A DNA stretch of 64,000 bases from Pseudo-nitzschia pungens (lineage: Eukaryota; Bacillariophyta; Bacillariophyceae; Bacillariales; Bacillariaceae): positions 1,550,001-1,614,000 of the forward strand of contig CM074762.1 in assembly GCA_037355855.1 (NCBI GenBank). The letters run 5' to 3'. The notes under the pieces were generated by a model. It did not search any database. It was not told the origin of the DNA and worked only from the letters and a program-made list of their open reading frames with translations. Positions 24,010 through 33,214 of the stretch are shown piece by piece; the stretch's first letter is position 1, and the number at the start of each line of letters is the position of its first letter. The translations under genes and the position numbers were made by a program.

Positions 24010-25931
24010 ATGGGAAACTGTCAGTCTGGATCTTCCGAACAGGTCACTGCACCGGCACCAGCAGCTCCTGCCGCTAAAGTCTCCAATTCTGAGCCTATGT
24101 CTACGGTAAGAAAATTCATCATGATTGGTATTCCGATGTTGCAGATTTGGACACTCGATGGGCATTCAATGTATCGGCCAACCGAGCAATGAATCGCATA
24201 CCATTAAATTTTACTCATATTGAATTTCTCTCGAAATCGATATATCTAGTCGTCTGGTGCGAAAAAAAAACCGAGCTCTAGAAAGAAGAGATCCTCCGAT
24301 GGACTGGTAGAGGGATCATCCACTGGAAAGCACTTCAGTGAAGTTTACAAGCTTGGAGCCAAGGTATGTTGATTGTACTATGTTAAGTAATGGGTTGTCG
24401 TTCCTGAGAGAAGAAGGACAGAATTACTAGTTTCGTTGTCCTCACCGTTCTCACCAATATTGGCTTCCGTGTCATTGTGTGCTGTCACGATTGGTCAACG
24501 AAATGATTCTCACCAATGCAACTTCTGGTTCTGTGGTTGGAATGGATGTTTGCCTTTGTACTATGTGGTTCGGTGATTGTGGAATTTTACAACAAATACG
24601 TCCAACTATCACAACTGTAGCTCGGAGAAGGTGCCTTTTCCGTTGTGAAGGAAGGTCAACACCGCCAAACGCACAAATCCTTTGCAATTAAAATTGTCAC
24701 TAAATCGAAACTCTCCAAAGAAGACGAAATTGCTCTGAAGGACGAGATCGATGTTCTGAAGGATATGCAACACGACCACATTATTCGCCTCTACGATGTT
24801 TTCGAGGAGCCCCAACACTACTACATGGTGACAGAAAAGATGGGTGGCGGTGAATTGTTCGATAGAATCGTGCAAAAGTCTTATTACAACGAGAAAGAGG
24901 CACGTGATACCTGCTTGATTCTTCTTTCTGCCATCCACCACTGTCACAGCAAGAAAGTTGCGCATCGTGATTTGAAGCCGGAGAACTTGTTGTTGTTTGT
25001 AAGTTTCGGTAAAGTGATGAATATGCAGGCTGGGCGAGGAAGCTTGCACGATTGCTCGGTGGAAGCAGTTCGACTTGCTGATCGTCTAATTTTTTAAGGG
25101 GAAATCGTCTCATGTGTGCGTTGTTTCTACTGTGGTAACGTCAATTCGCAAACAAAAAAAATGAACAGAGCGCGAAAGATGACTCGTCTATCAAGATAGC
25201 AGATTTCGGTTTCGCCAAAAGGGTAAAGGCACCCAAAACTTTGACGACTCAGTGTGGAACGGTAAGGCAATGACAAAAGAGATGGAATTTTACTTGGTTA
25301 TTTTCGCTCCCGAGGGGACCGGATTCGAACGGTGCGATTTGTCTCATGATTTATTGTTTGCTTTATTCGCGTTGACAACGTGCACTACAACGGCCCATGA
25401 ACCCCGGTGGTGTTGTGACACTGCGACAATAAATCCGACAACGAACCGGACGATGCAATTTATTTCGACGTGTTTTTATTTTAGCCTGGATATGTAGCGG
25501 CAGAGATTCTAGAGGGCAGACCCTACGATACCCAGGCCGATATGTGGTCGATCGGTGTCATTGTGTACATTCTCTTGGGAGGATATCCGCCATTCATCGA
25601 GTCGAACCAAAGGACACTCTTCCGTAAGATTCGAAAAGGACAGTACGAATTTCACGAGGAGTACTGGGGACAGGTTTCCGACGATGCCAAGGACTTGATC
25701 CGCTCTCTGTTGACGGTCAACCCCGACAAACGCCTCACTGCCGAGGGAGGACTCAACAACAAATGGATCGGTGCCGATGCCGCCACGCTCGCCAGCCTCG
25801 ATCTGGGAACGAATCTCGAAAAATTCAAACAGTTTAACGCAAGGCGCAAGTTCAAGGCCGCCGTTAGCACCGTCATTGCCGCCAACAAAATGCAATCGCT
25901 CGGGATCAACTTCCGGGAGAACCTGGACTAA
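24010..25931 (+). CDS. Ca2+/calmodulin-dependent protein kinase
   Basis: Five exons: 24010-24105, 24250-24363, 24621-24998, 25169-25261 and 25485-25931, all introns at phase 0, for 375 residues. The N-terminus MGNCQSGS fits N-myristoylation and perhaps palmitoylation at Cys4. Kinase motifs: glycine loop LGEGAFSVV (71-79), Lys94 in FAIKIV, HRDLKPEN (185-192), DFG (208-210), CGTPGYVAAEIL, in which the usual APE is AAE, DMWSIGVIVYILLGGYPPF, and the LTVNPDKRLTAEGGLNNKW end of the C-lobe. After the kinase comes FNARRKFKAAVSTVIAANKM, very like the autoinhibitory/calmodulin-binding segment of CaMKII. No EF hands and no association domain, so CaMKI/II-like rather than CDPK. It likely couples Ca2+ signals to phosphorylation at a membrane (inference). 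Confidence 0.93.
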
Positions 25932-26403
25932 AGTCGGAAATGGGTTGTCTGCTCTCCAGATCTGCTCGACGACGACGCGCGTGCAATTCATCCCGGCAAG
26001 GGATGTAGCATGGCACGATAGCTTCTGTTACGAGCTCTAACCTAAGCGTAGTGAATATACTTGTTTGTTTTGTTTCTTGTTGTGTACATCTTATGGTAAC
26101 ACTGTTAAAGAATTTTTGACACGAGACTCGGATTCATTCATCCTTTCTAGAAACATTCGTTGGACTTTGACCCGTACGGTATCCACCAGTCCAATCCATT
26201 AAGTATCATAAGAAACGCGTGGTTCCGACAACGTACTATATTACGTGCCCCAAAAAATAATGAACAACTGCGTTGGTAAGCAATAAACCGTTTTTTGTCC
26301 AGGTCGGTTGTTTTAGATTGAGAACGCCACGACCTGCAATCCAGCTATCGCTCCATCGCTCCATCTCTCCATCCATCACTCCATCTATCCCTCGATCCAT
26401 CCA
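25932..26403. other. Intergenic, convergent 3' ends
   Basis: Spacer between the kinase and the small plastid protein gene. A CCATC-type simple repeat runs at about 26338-26406, up to the stop of the minus-strand gene. Nothing else is seen. Confidence 0.5.
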
Positions 26404-26781
26404 TCACAGGAGACCATTGCTGGCCATAAAACCCGCAACTAATACCACCAGCACCACAACGACGCCTCCCGCGAGTTTCAGGGCTTGTTCCAGACCGGTC
26501 CCCCTCTCGGCCACCGTTTCGTCCTGGATCGGAGAGGAAAGAAACCCGCTGTAGTACTCTTTGGTCCCCACCTCGACGACTTCGTCGTCATTGCCATCGT
26601 TTCCCAGCGGCTTGTCAAACAAAGCGGCTCGAGCCCTTTTGGATGCAACCGAAAACGATGGTCTTGACGATGCGGCAAACAAAGACGGATCCCCGATGGA
26701 GAACGCATCGATTTCCGGAACCAGTTGCAAGCAGAGGATGACGCCGCAGAAAGCTCGCAAGAAAAAGCCGTGTTTCGCCAT
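26404..26781 (-). CDS. Small plastid-targeted single-span membrane protein, unknown
   Basis: A 125-residue protein with a signal peptide (FFLRAFCGVILCLQLVPEIDA) followed at once by F-S (DAFSIGDPS), an ASAFAP-like context, then a Ser/Arg-rich stretch (AASSRPSFSVASKRARAAL). This is the layout of a diatom plastid presequence. The mature part is short and acidic (GNDGNDDEVVEVGTKEYYSGFL). It ends with one hydrophobic helix (LAGGVVVVLVVLVAGFMASNGLL). It resembles small photosynthetic membrane subunits in size and topology, but I cannot match it to a known one. It is divergent to the POLE3-like gene, 797 bases apart. Confidence 0.7.
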   Translation of the reverse strand: MAKHGFFLRAFCGVILCLQLVPEIDAFSIGDPSLFAASSRPSFSVASKRARAALFDKPLGNDGNDDEVVEVGTKEYYSGFLSSPIQDETVAERGTGLEQALKLAGGVVVVLVVLVAGFMASNGLL

Positions 26782-27578
26782 TTTGTTGATGGATTACGAA
26801 GAGTAGTCTCCCTTCCAGTCTTCGGTGTTGGTTCGATCTAACTCGCTTGAATTTTTCTTCCGGGGGTTTAATTTACTCTCTTTCGGCACGTAGTCAGTTG
26901 AGAGACAAAAATCCATCGATGATGAGGAGACGCCAGGTTATTATTTCCATTGCGGAATTTCGTATGCATTTTGTTCGGTTTTGATTAGAAAGATTTACTG
27001 ATGACTGATGATGACGATGATTGATTCATTGATGATTGATTCATTTTTCTGGGTCGGTGGTCACTACACCTACGTACGAGGCTAATGTACCGTATCTACA
27101 TATGGTACGACAAAGTATCTTTGGAAAAAAGGATACGTAGGTATTGTGGATACTATGAGTATGTTGTGTAATTCATCCAAAGAGAGCCAAAAAACGCGCG
27201 ATCGATGAACCGCAACCGAGTAACAAATGGTGCTACGAAACTCGTCGTAGCCCTTCTTTCGTTACTACCGGTAAACCTTACCTATCCCCACACCATCGCA
27301 CTCATCATTGCATGCAGAAGTATCGATCAACAAATTGCAGGAGTAAGCATTTCACTCACCCTTTACTTGTGTTCCGTTTCCTTCAGCAGCACGGCAGCAA
27401 ATTGAAAGTCAGCACCGATTGATTACATCCTTCCTTCCTTTGGCGCAACAATCCAGAAGCCGATTGACAGCAACACACGACCGAGCCATCAAAGACAAAC
27501 GAAAAACAATCACAATCACAATTGCAACTTTTATACCATTACCATTTCCATTACAATCCAAATCACAACCCCAGAACC
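26782..27578. promoter_or_regulatory. Divergent spacer upstream of POLE3-like gene
   Basis: A 797-nt spacer between divergent start codons. It has ATGATTGATTCATTGATGATTG repeats near 27000-27045 and an ACCGGTAAACCTTACC motif near 27268. A frame at 27205-27405 lacks support. Promoters for both genes should lie here. Confidence 0.4.
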
Positions 27579-28648
27579 ATGAGCTCCGACAACAACGCCG
27601 CAAGCCCCGTTCCCGGAACCCCCGGCGGAGATACCACCACCGAGGAGGCCAATGCCAACAACGCCTCGGCCGACACACCGCTGACGGGCTCCAAACCGCA
27701 AAACGGCAAGGGGGGACCCCCGTCGGCCGTCGAATTCGAGCCCCCCGTGGCCTGCGTCCGGCGAATCCTCAAAAAGACGCTGCCCTCCTCCAGCAACGTC
27801 GGAAAAGACGCGGTGGCAGCCTTTGCCCGGGCCAGCGGCATCTTCATCATCTATCTCACGGCATGCGCCAATGACTTTGCCAGGGAAAACCGGCGGCAGA
27901 CCATTACCGCCAACGACGTTCTGGCGGCCATCAAGGTGGGTTGTTTGGATTCGGTTTTGTTTGGACGTTGTCTGGTTCGAATCCCTCGTTCGTTCGTTCG
28001 TTTGTTCGTTTGTTCGTTTGTTCATTCGTTCGTTCCGAAGCTGTGCTTTGTGACGAATGAGTAGTTTGATCTGATCTGATCTGATTTGTCGATGGATTAG
28101 TATGAAGTTTTCCAAAATATTGTTCTTGTTGCAACAAGCATAACTCATTTTATCACTCACGCGCATACTCTCTCATTTGTATTGGTCTTTCTTGGGATCC
28201 TTGCTGACCATGGTCGCTCTCGATGCAAAATTCGTTGGTTCTCTTACCCACGATCGATTGGTTTGGTTGGTTGGATGATCGGTTGATCGTTTGATCGTTT
28301 GATCCATTCATTCCTCTTGCACTCCAGGAACTCGAATTCGACGAATTCGCACCCGAACTGACTACCTTTTTAGAGCGCTACCGCGAGCTGGAAAAGACCA
28401 AAAAGAACGCCAAGGCTGCGTCCAAGGCCGCCGCGGAAAAGGCCAAGAACGAGGCCACGAAAAAGGCCGACGAGGAAGAGGAATCGACGACCGCCAAGGA
28501 CGCGGACGACGACGAAGACAATGACAACGACGACGAAGACAATGGCAACGGGGGCGATGATGCGGCGGCGAGCAATGACAACGACAACGGGGAAGATGCC
28601 GAAACCGACGACAAGGCGGAGGACGACGCGACGGCGATGGAAGAGTAA
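27579..28648 (+). CDS. Histone-fold subunit of DNA polymerase epsilon/CHRAC (POLE3/Dpb4-like)
   Basis: Two exons, 27579-27935 and 28328-28648, joined at phase 0 (225 residues). The histone fold covers about residues 55-140: PVACVRRILKKTLPSS, SKEA-like NVGKDAVAAFARASGIFIIYL, TACANDFARENRRQTITANDVL, then after the intron ELEFDEFAPELTTFLERYREL. This order and wording match POLE3/Dpb4/CHRAC17 rather than NF-YB or Dr1. The partner would be a POLE4/CHRAC15-like protein, in the Pol epsilon holoenzyme or an ISWI remodeller. N-terminal 50 residues are Asn/Thr/Gly-rich; the C-terminus is a Lys/Ala helix turning into a long D/E/N acidic tail, typical of the family but long here. The 392-nt intron is filled with simple repeats. 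Confidence 0.9.
27936..28327 (+). repeat. POLE3-like intron with simple repeats
   Basis: GT-AG intron of 392 nt. Contains GTTCGTTCGTTTGTTCG-type tetranucleotide repeats at about 27985-28038, a TGATC pentamer array at 28066-28088 and a GATCGTTTGATC run near 28280-28305. Confidence 0.75.
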
Positions 28649-29549
28649 CGAGAGTGCAGAAACCTCGTTTCGTAGAAACTCGGTCCGCCGAGCGCGAAAC
28701 GCATCATAGTAGTGTAGATAGGGACTACACAGCGACACTTCAAAGACTACTTTTATCACACGTGGCTCTTTGCATCTTGAAGAAACAGTGGCAGTTCCGT
28801 GGTCTGCGCAAACGTGGCAGGTTTTGCGCCAAGATTAGGTCTTGTGTTGTTTGTGTTCTTGGGGTTGTAAGCACTCAATGCCTATACTCTTCGAGATAAT
28901 GTGTCCGGTTGGACCACATTGGTTCGGAACTGGTTTTTATCTCTTGGTCACTACGCTCAAATATGATGCACACACTAAAAAGTATTGGGTAAATTATGGA
29001 CTAGATAAATGAATTATGTAAAGAAGCATCGTTCTCGTTTGTTGCTCCAACAATCGTAACGCAGTGTTCCTGTCCTCGCCCTCCCTAGAGTCGACATCAC
29101 CGATGGATACTGTGACGATGCACCAGATTCGAAAGCAAATTGTCTGTGAGTGAGAATCACCATGCATGCAGTAAAACACACAAAAGACGGATCGATCCAT
29201 TCACGAAACAATAAATGTACAGGCTACGGTTATATCCCATCACGTAATAGCACCAGGGCGCTCGCCAAGGATTGGGAATGTAGCTTCGACAAGGGTGGAC
29301 AAACGACAGGACGGACCCGTACAAGCTCGTACAACACCCCGTCACGTTATTTAGAGCTTTCTGCTATCGCTTGTACCTCAGAAAATCCATCTCGGGAGAC
29401 GGTCGGCGCGAAAAAGGCAAGTGACACCGCAAACATGCATACCGACTGTGTAAAGGTACGCGCGCGGGCCGAGCTCATGTCAAACACAACGGAGACAAAT
29501 ACAGTGATCCGACGAGCCAATGGTTTCTTACCTTTCATAAGATACTGCT
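28649..29549. other. Intergenic, no gene seen
   Basis: Convergent spacer between the POLE3-like gene and the hemerythrin-like gene. A plus-strand frame of 140 codons (29150-29572) has no domain, signal or composition to support it, and it overlaps the end of the minus-strand gene. Confidence 0.45.
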
Positions 29550-30593
29550 TTATGGTAGCATGTGGGTCTTAGGTTCGTAGAGTTTGCGCTTCCATCTGGG
29601 AATGAGTTGCCGTGTCAGGCCCGGAATGGCCCGTTCGAAGAGTTCCTTTTCCATAGGATCTCCGCCTTCCTCGACCACCTCGTACATGCCCACCAAATGG
29701 AGACGAGAATCCAGAATGCCCAGATTTCGTAGCACCTTGTTGTTGAAAGATTTTTGTTCCTTCGTTGGTACCTCGGCTCCGATGGCTGGTGCAAGCAGCG
29801 AATCTTCTAGATGTATCATCCTTTCGGTCACCTCTTGCAACTCTTCAGAATGCTTTACAACGTTGGAAATCGCGGCGGATCGACTTGCTTCCGGTAGCTG
29901 TGTGTTGCAAGCTATTTGAACGCTCCCCGAAATTCTCTCTCCAAGCCGGGCTACGACTTCTCGATCTTTCTCTAGGACATCCATCGCAGTTGAAAAGGCC
30001 TTTCGGAGTTCAGGTTTTCCCGGATTGGAGGTGGTGAGTTTTTCTCGCATCCATGGGAAAAATAGTGGGGCTTCGATCTTGTGCAGACCCTTCAAGTTAA
30101 AACCGACCACATATTCACTGGCGTCCTTGAGGATCTCTACTGTCTCGAGGTTTGTAAGCGAGGCTAGCCTGCGGAGTCTACCAGCGTCTCGCTGCAGACT
30201 CTTTGTGTGCCATCTCCATCCCTGGATTTCGAACTGTTTCAGCAACATTGGGGCCGGAAGCGTGCTCGCCAAGAACTTGCGGATCTCCTCTTCGTACCAG
30301 ACCACTTCTGTGGCAGCTGATGTGTCCACGCTATGTGTCGCGGTATCGGTCTCCGCGGTTTCCCCGTCCTTCACCAAGAAAGCTGCTTGACTATCACCGC
30401 GGAAAATGATCCTTGCCTTCGCTGCACTTGTCCTTGATGGTTGCACGCGTGGGAGGCTGTTCGCTGTACAACTCGTTCTAGTCCATACCGAGTGGCTGGG
30501 GAACGCTAGTACAGTCCATGCGTAGAAGATAGCGCAGACGACGAACTGCGGGAGACAGAGTCCGCGCCGGTTTCTTGATGAGAGAAGCACCAT
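29550..30593 (-). CDS. Plastid-targeted hemerythrin-like (HHE) helical protein
   Basis: A 347-residue single-exon protein. The N-terminus has a signal peptide (LPQFVVCAIFYAWTVLAF) cut before PSHSVWTRTSCTANSL, a typical ASAFAP-like diatom plastid presequence (inference). The mature part is all-helical and has the spacing of hemerythrin HHE motifs: WRWHTKSLQRD, then LHKIEAPLFFPWMREKL (compare the family pattern HHxxEE..LFPxL), then KHSEELQEVTERMIHLEDSLLAPAI. Some canonical His are single rather than paired, so iron binding is uncertain. The C-terminal part (SRLHLVGMYEVVEEGGDP, then PGLTRQLIPRWKRKLYEP) looks like another conserved helix bundle. If active it would bind a di-iron site in the plastid and sense or carry O2 or redox equivalents. 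The family call is moderate. Confidence 0.62.
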   Translation of the reverse strand: MVLLSSRNRRGLCLPQFVVCAIFYAWTVLAFPSHSVWTRTSCTANSLPRVQPSRTSAAKARIIFRGDSQAAFLVKDGETAETDTATHSVDTSAATEVVWYEEEIRKFLASTLPAPMLLKQFEIQGWRWHTKSLQRDAGRLRRLASLTNLETVEILKDASEYVVGFNLKGLHKIEAPLFFPWMREKLTTSNPGKPELRKAFSTAMDVLEKDREVVARLGERISGSVQIACNTQLPEASRSAAISNVVKHSEELQEVTERMIHLEDSLLAPAIGAEVPTKEQKSFNNKVLRNLGILDSRLHLVGMYEVVEEGGDPMEKELFERAIPGLTRQLIPRWKRKLYEPKTHMLP

Positions 30594-31661
30594 AGCTGCG
30601 GGTTGTACGGTACAGAACTGACGGAAGGGGGCAAAACAGATCAGGGTCTCATATCATACTCTCCGTGTGTGATATGAACCGTGAATACCTGTGATGTCAA
30701 GAAATATGTACAAAGTTTTTCGTTAGCTTTTGTCTCACTGACGATTAAGAACAAACCCGTCACTTCCGAAGGCTTGCTCGTATCTTACCATTTACCATTA
30801 TTAGGAACCATCATCGCGGATGATTTGATTCTTCGTGTTCCAACGATGATTTCAAATTGCTGCGGCGTCAGCGAAGACGAACTGAGCAGAATCCAGTTAA
30901 AATCTTCGCACGTGGATTTTGTGTGAGTCAAGGTTGAGGCAGTCAAACTCTCCGAACCATGCGAGGACCAACCCATTGACGCAATCACCTCGGATTTTCG
31001 AAGTCTGGCCCTCGCATCGCCTAAAAAATATTCGTTCATATTCGTTCAAACTCATGATTATTTTCGGTGGTTACTAGCCTCCACAGTCTGTCAGTCGTGT
31101 GCACAAAATTCGGAGACGCGCGCGCCTTGCAAGCTGATACTGGTTCGGTTTGCTGCTTAACGGACGTGACACTGGAGCACTAACGTAAGAGTCGATGGAT
31201 TATTATTGTTCCAATCAGCGCGAAGAACAACCTTTGAACACTTATCAGCTCTACAGCTGTACAGCCTAAGGCTTACGTGTAACATGATAAACGGATAGAA
31301 CTTATTCCCTGTTGATATTTTAATTCTTCGTTCTTCCTAATTACCGTTTTGTATGTCTTCACCGTACTGTGTTATGTACAGATGCAAAGCCGGATGAAAC
31401 AGTTCTTGGCATTGACGTACGATCCTGGTACTGGTGTCAGTAGGCCAGTCAAAAATGACACACGATAAAAACTAAACATAAATCCCACATCAAAATTCAA
31501 AGTGATGGCGTGTTCAATCAATCAAGCCAATTTCTTCGAATTTTTCTTCGATACTCCCTTAGTAATTCCTATTTTCTCTCTTTTTTTCACGGAAGCTTTC
31601 GTTCTTCCATAACTCATGGATCAACCAGAACACCTTTATTCCCCAAGAAGATCATCCAACC
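30594..31661. promoter_or_regulatory. Divergent spacer, hemerythrin-like and F-box genes
   Basis: An AT-rich spacer of about 1.07 kb between divergent start codons. Frames at 30681-30926 (+) and 30785-31039 (-) overlap each other and show no domain. Both promoters should be here; I can place no element. Confidence 0.4.
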
Positions 31662-32960
31662 ATGGCGATATCGGTTTCCAGAGTTTTCTACATGATTCCT
31701 GAGCCGCCACCGGAGTCGGACAACAGCAAAAAAGATTTTTCGGATGATGATCTGCAAAGGCCCCTATTCGATCTCTCTGCTGATTCGTCGTCTTCGTGCC
31801 TATCAATTCTTCACCAGCACAACTGTCTCGTCAACATTCTGCGATTTCTTTCCTTTCATGACATGAACAATTTCTCCTACGTTTCCAAAGAATGCTACAA
31901 TGTTCGATCCGATGAAACTCTGGACCAGACACGGGCGGGAACAATCTATCTCGGAAAGGGTGTCCAAAGTATCGTGGAACTGATGCTCAAAACCCGGGAA
32001 CAAGGATGGCACAAGGCTTTTCGAGGGAATAGAACGCATCTCCATTTGTCGGGCCTGAATCGTTTGTCCTCGGACATTGAAATGATCAATGACGAATTCC
32101 TCACTCAATTTTCACCCCTCAAGAATGTGACGAGCTTGGACTGCTCTGAATTCCACAAGTACAGCAGAAGTGACAGGAATTTGTTTCGTAGCGGTGGGAG
32201 AGATGGCACTAACGAGAGTGAAGATGAAGATTCGTCTTCCTCCTTAGAGGAATCCCACGAAAATAGAAACTTCAGACGGTTTTCTCCACAATCGCCGTGG
32301 TTGTTTCGATACCAGGATTACATCGACAAGGGGTTTGCTCATGGACTTGCACTGAGTTTGTTGGTGCCAAATCTTCGCGAAATCGACATGTCTTGCTTGC
32401 CCCTGACCTCTCTGGGTGTAGCCTGGATTGCCGAAAAAAATCCAAAATTGCAATGCATTCGTTGGAATCGATCGCTCATTTGGCCCATAAACCATCCCGC
32501 TCACGATATTTTGCGGGCCTGTCGTAACCTAAAGGAACTGTACATTGACGATGCGAGACTCTTGTTCGGTCCAAGTGGACACTGGCAGCGTAGGCGAAGG
32601 CATGTAAGACATCGCCATCAGCGAGGCATAAATGATGGTGGCCACGACGACGAGATTCACGACGGCCAAAACGGCGTCGACAATGACGAAAACGACGACA
32701 GCAATGGCAGTGGCGCCGACGCTCTGTGGTCTTCATTTACTGAAAACATTCAATCCTTGGTTCGTGTCAGCTGTCGTAGAGCTCGATGGTACAATTATAA
32801 ATCTAGATTCACTACCATTGGAGAAACCGAGAAGGGACAAGCGTCCTTGATGAAATTCGTACGATCAGCGAGCAGTCTGGAGTGGTTCCGGAGTGACCTG
32901 ACGGACGACAATATTGCAGTACTAAAGAAAGAGCGACCCAGCATTGTCTTTTCTCGATAA
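31662..32960 (+). CDS. F-box/LRR-like protein
   Basis: A 432-residue single-exon protein. An F-box-like segment covers about residues 55-85 (CLVNILRFLSFHDMNNFSYVSKECYN), which in E3 ligases binds Skp1. Irregular leucine-rich segments follow: NVTSLDCSEFHKY, then VPNLREIDMSCLPLTSLGVAWIAEKNPKLQCIRW and ACRNLKELYIDDARLLF. These resemble the RNI/AMN1 type of LRR in F-box proteins. A His/Asp/Asn-rich low-complexity insert (about residues 310-350, HRHQRGINDGGHDDEIHDGQ) separates the LRRs from the C-terminus. The role would be a substrate receptor in an SCF ubiquitin ligase. A second in-frame Met 10 residues on (MIPEPPPE) is also a possible start. Confidence 0.65.
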   Translation: MAISVSRVFYMIPEPPPESDNSKKDFSDDDLQRPLFDLSADSSSSCLSILHQHNCLVNILRFLSFHDMNNFSYVSKECYNVRSDETLDQTRAGTIYLGKGVQSIVELMLKTREQGWHKAFRGNRTHLHLSGLNRLSSDIEMINDEFLTQFSPLKNVTSLDCSEFHKYSRSDRNLFRSGGRDGTNESEDEDSSSSLEESHENRNFRRFSPQSPWLFRYQDYIDKGFAHGLALSLLVPNLREIDMSCLPLTSLGVAWIAEKNPKLQCIRWNRSLIWPINHPAHDILRACRNLKELYIDDARLLFGPSGHWQRRRRHVRHRHQRGINDGGHDDEIHDGQNGVDNDENDDSNGSGADALWSSFTENIQSLVRVSCRRARWYNYKSRFTTIGETEKGQASLMKFVRSASSLEWFRSDLTDDNIAVLKKERPSIVFSR

Positions 32961-33214
32961 GGTCTGTAGATGAAAGAAAACTCTTTGCACTGCTCGGTCC
33001 TTGTAAGAAGAAAAAGAAAAGAAAAATCGATATCATTCTTTCCCAACCACCGAGGGCCGAATCGCAATAGGTTTGATGTTGAAAATCAAATCATTCTTGT
33101 GCTAGCTATGTGGTCGACCAACTGCTTGTACTATCCTCAATGTATATTTTATAACGACTATCATTCATTTCCAAGCCGTCCATCGATGGTTTTCTGTTTC
33201 GCTTTTGGTTGATT
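32961..33214. other. Short convergent spacer
   Basis: 254 nt between the F-box gene and the MYND/MSS51-type gene, AT-rich, no frame of interest. It should contain both 3' UTRs. Confidence 0.5.

Noticed and set aside
25300..25360. tRNA-like T-arm (ggattcgaac) inside a CaM kinase intron
   Set aside because: The 5-bp stem does not pair around the loop and no acceptor or anticodon arms are visible on either strand.
27970..27990. GGTTCGAATCC T-loop-like word in the POLE3-like intron
   Set aside because: The stem does not pair properly and the surroundings are simple repeats.
29150..29572. 140-codon plus-strand frame
   Set aside because: No domain, irregular composition, overlaps the end of the hemerythrin-like gene.
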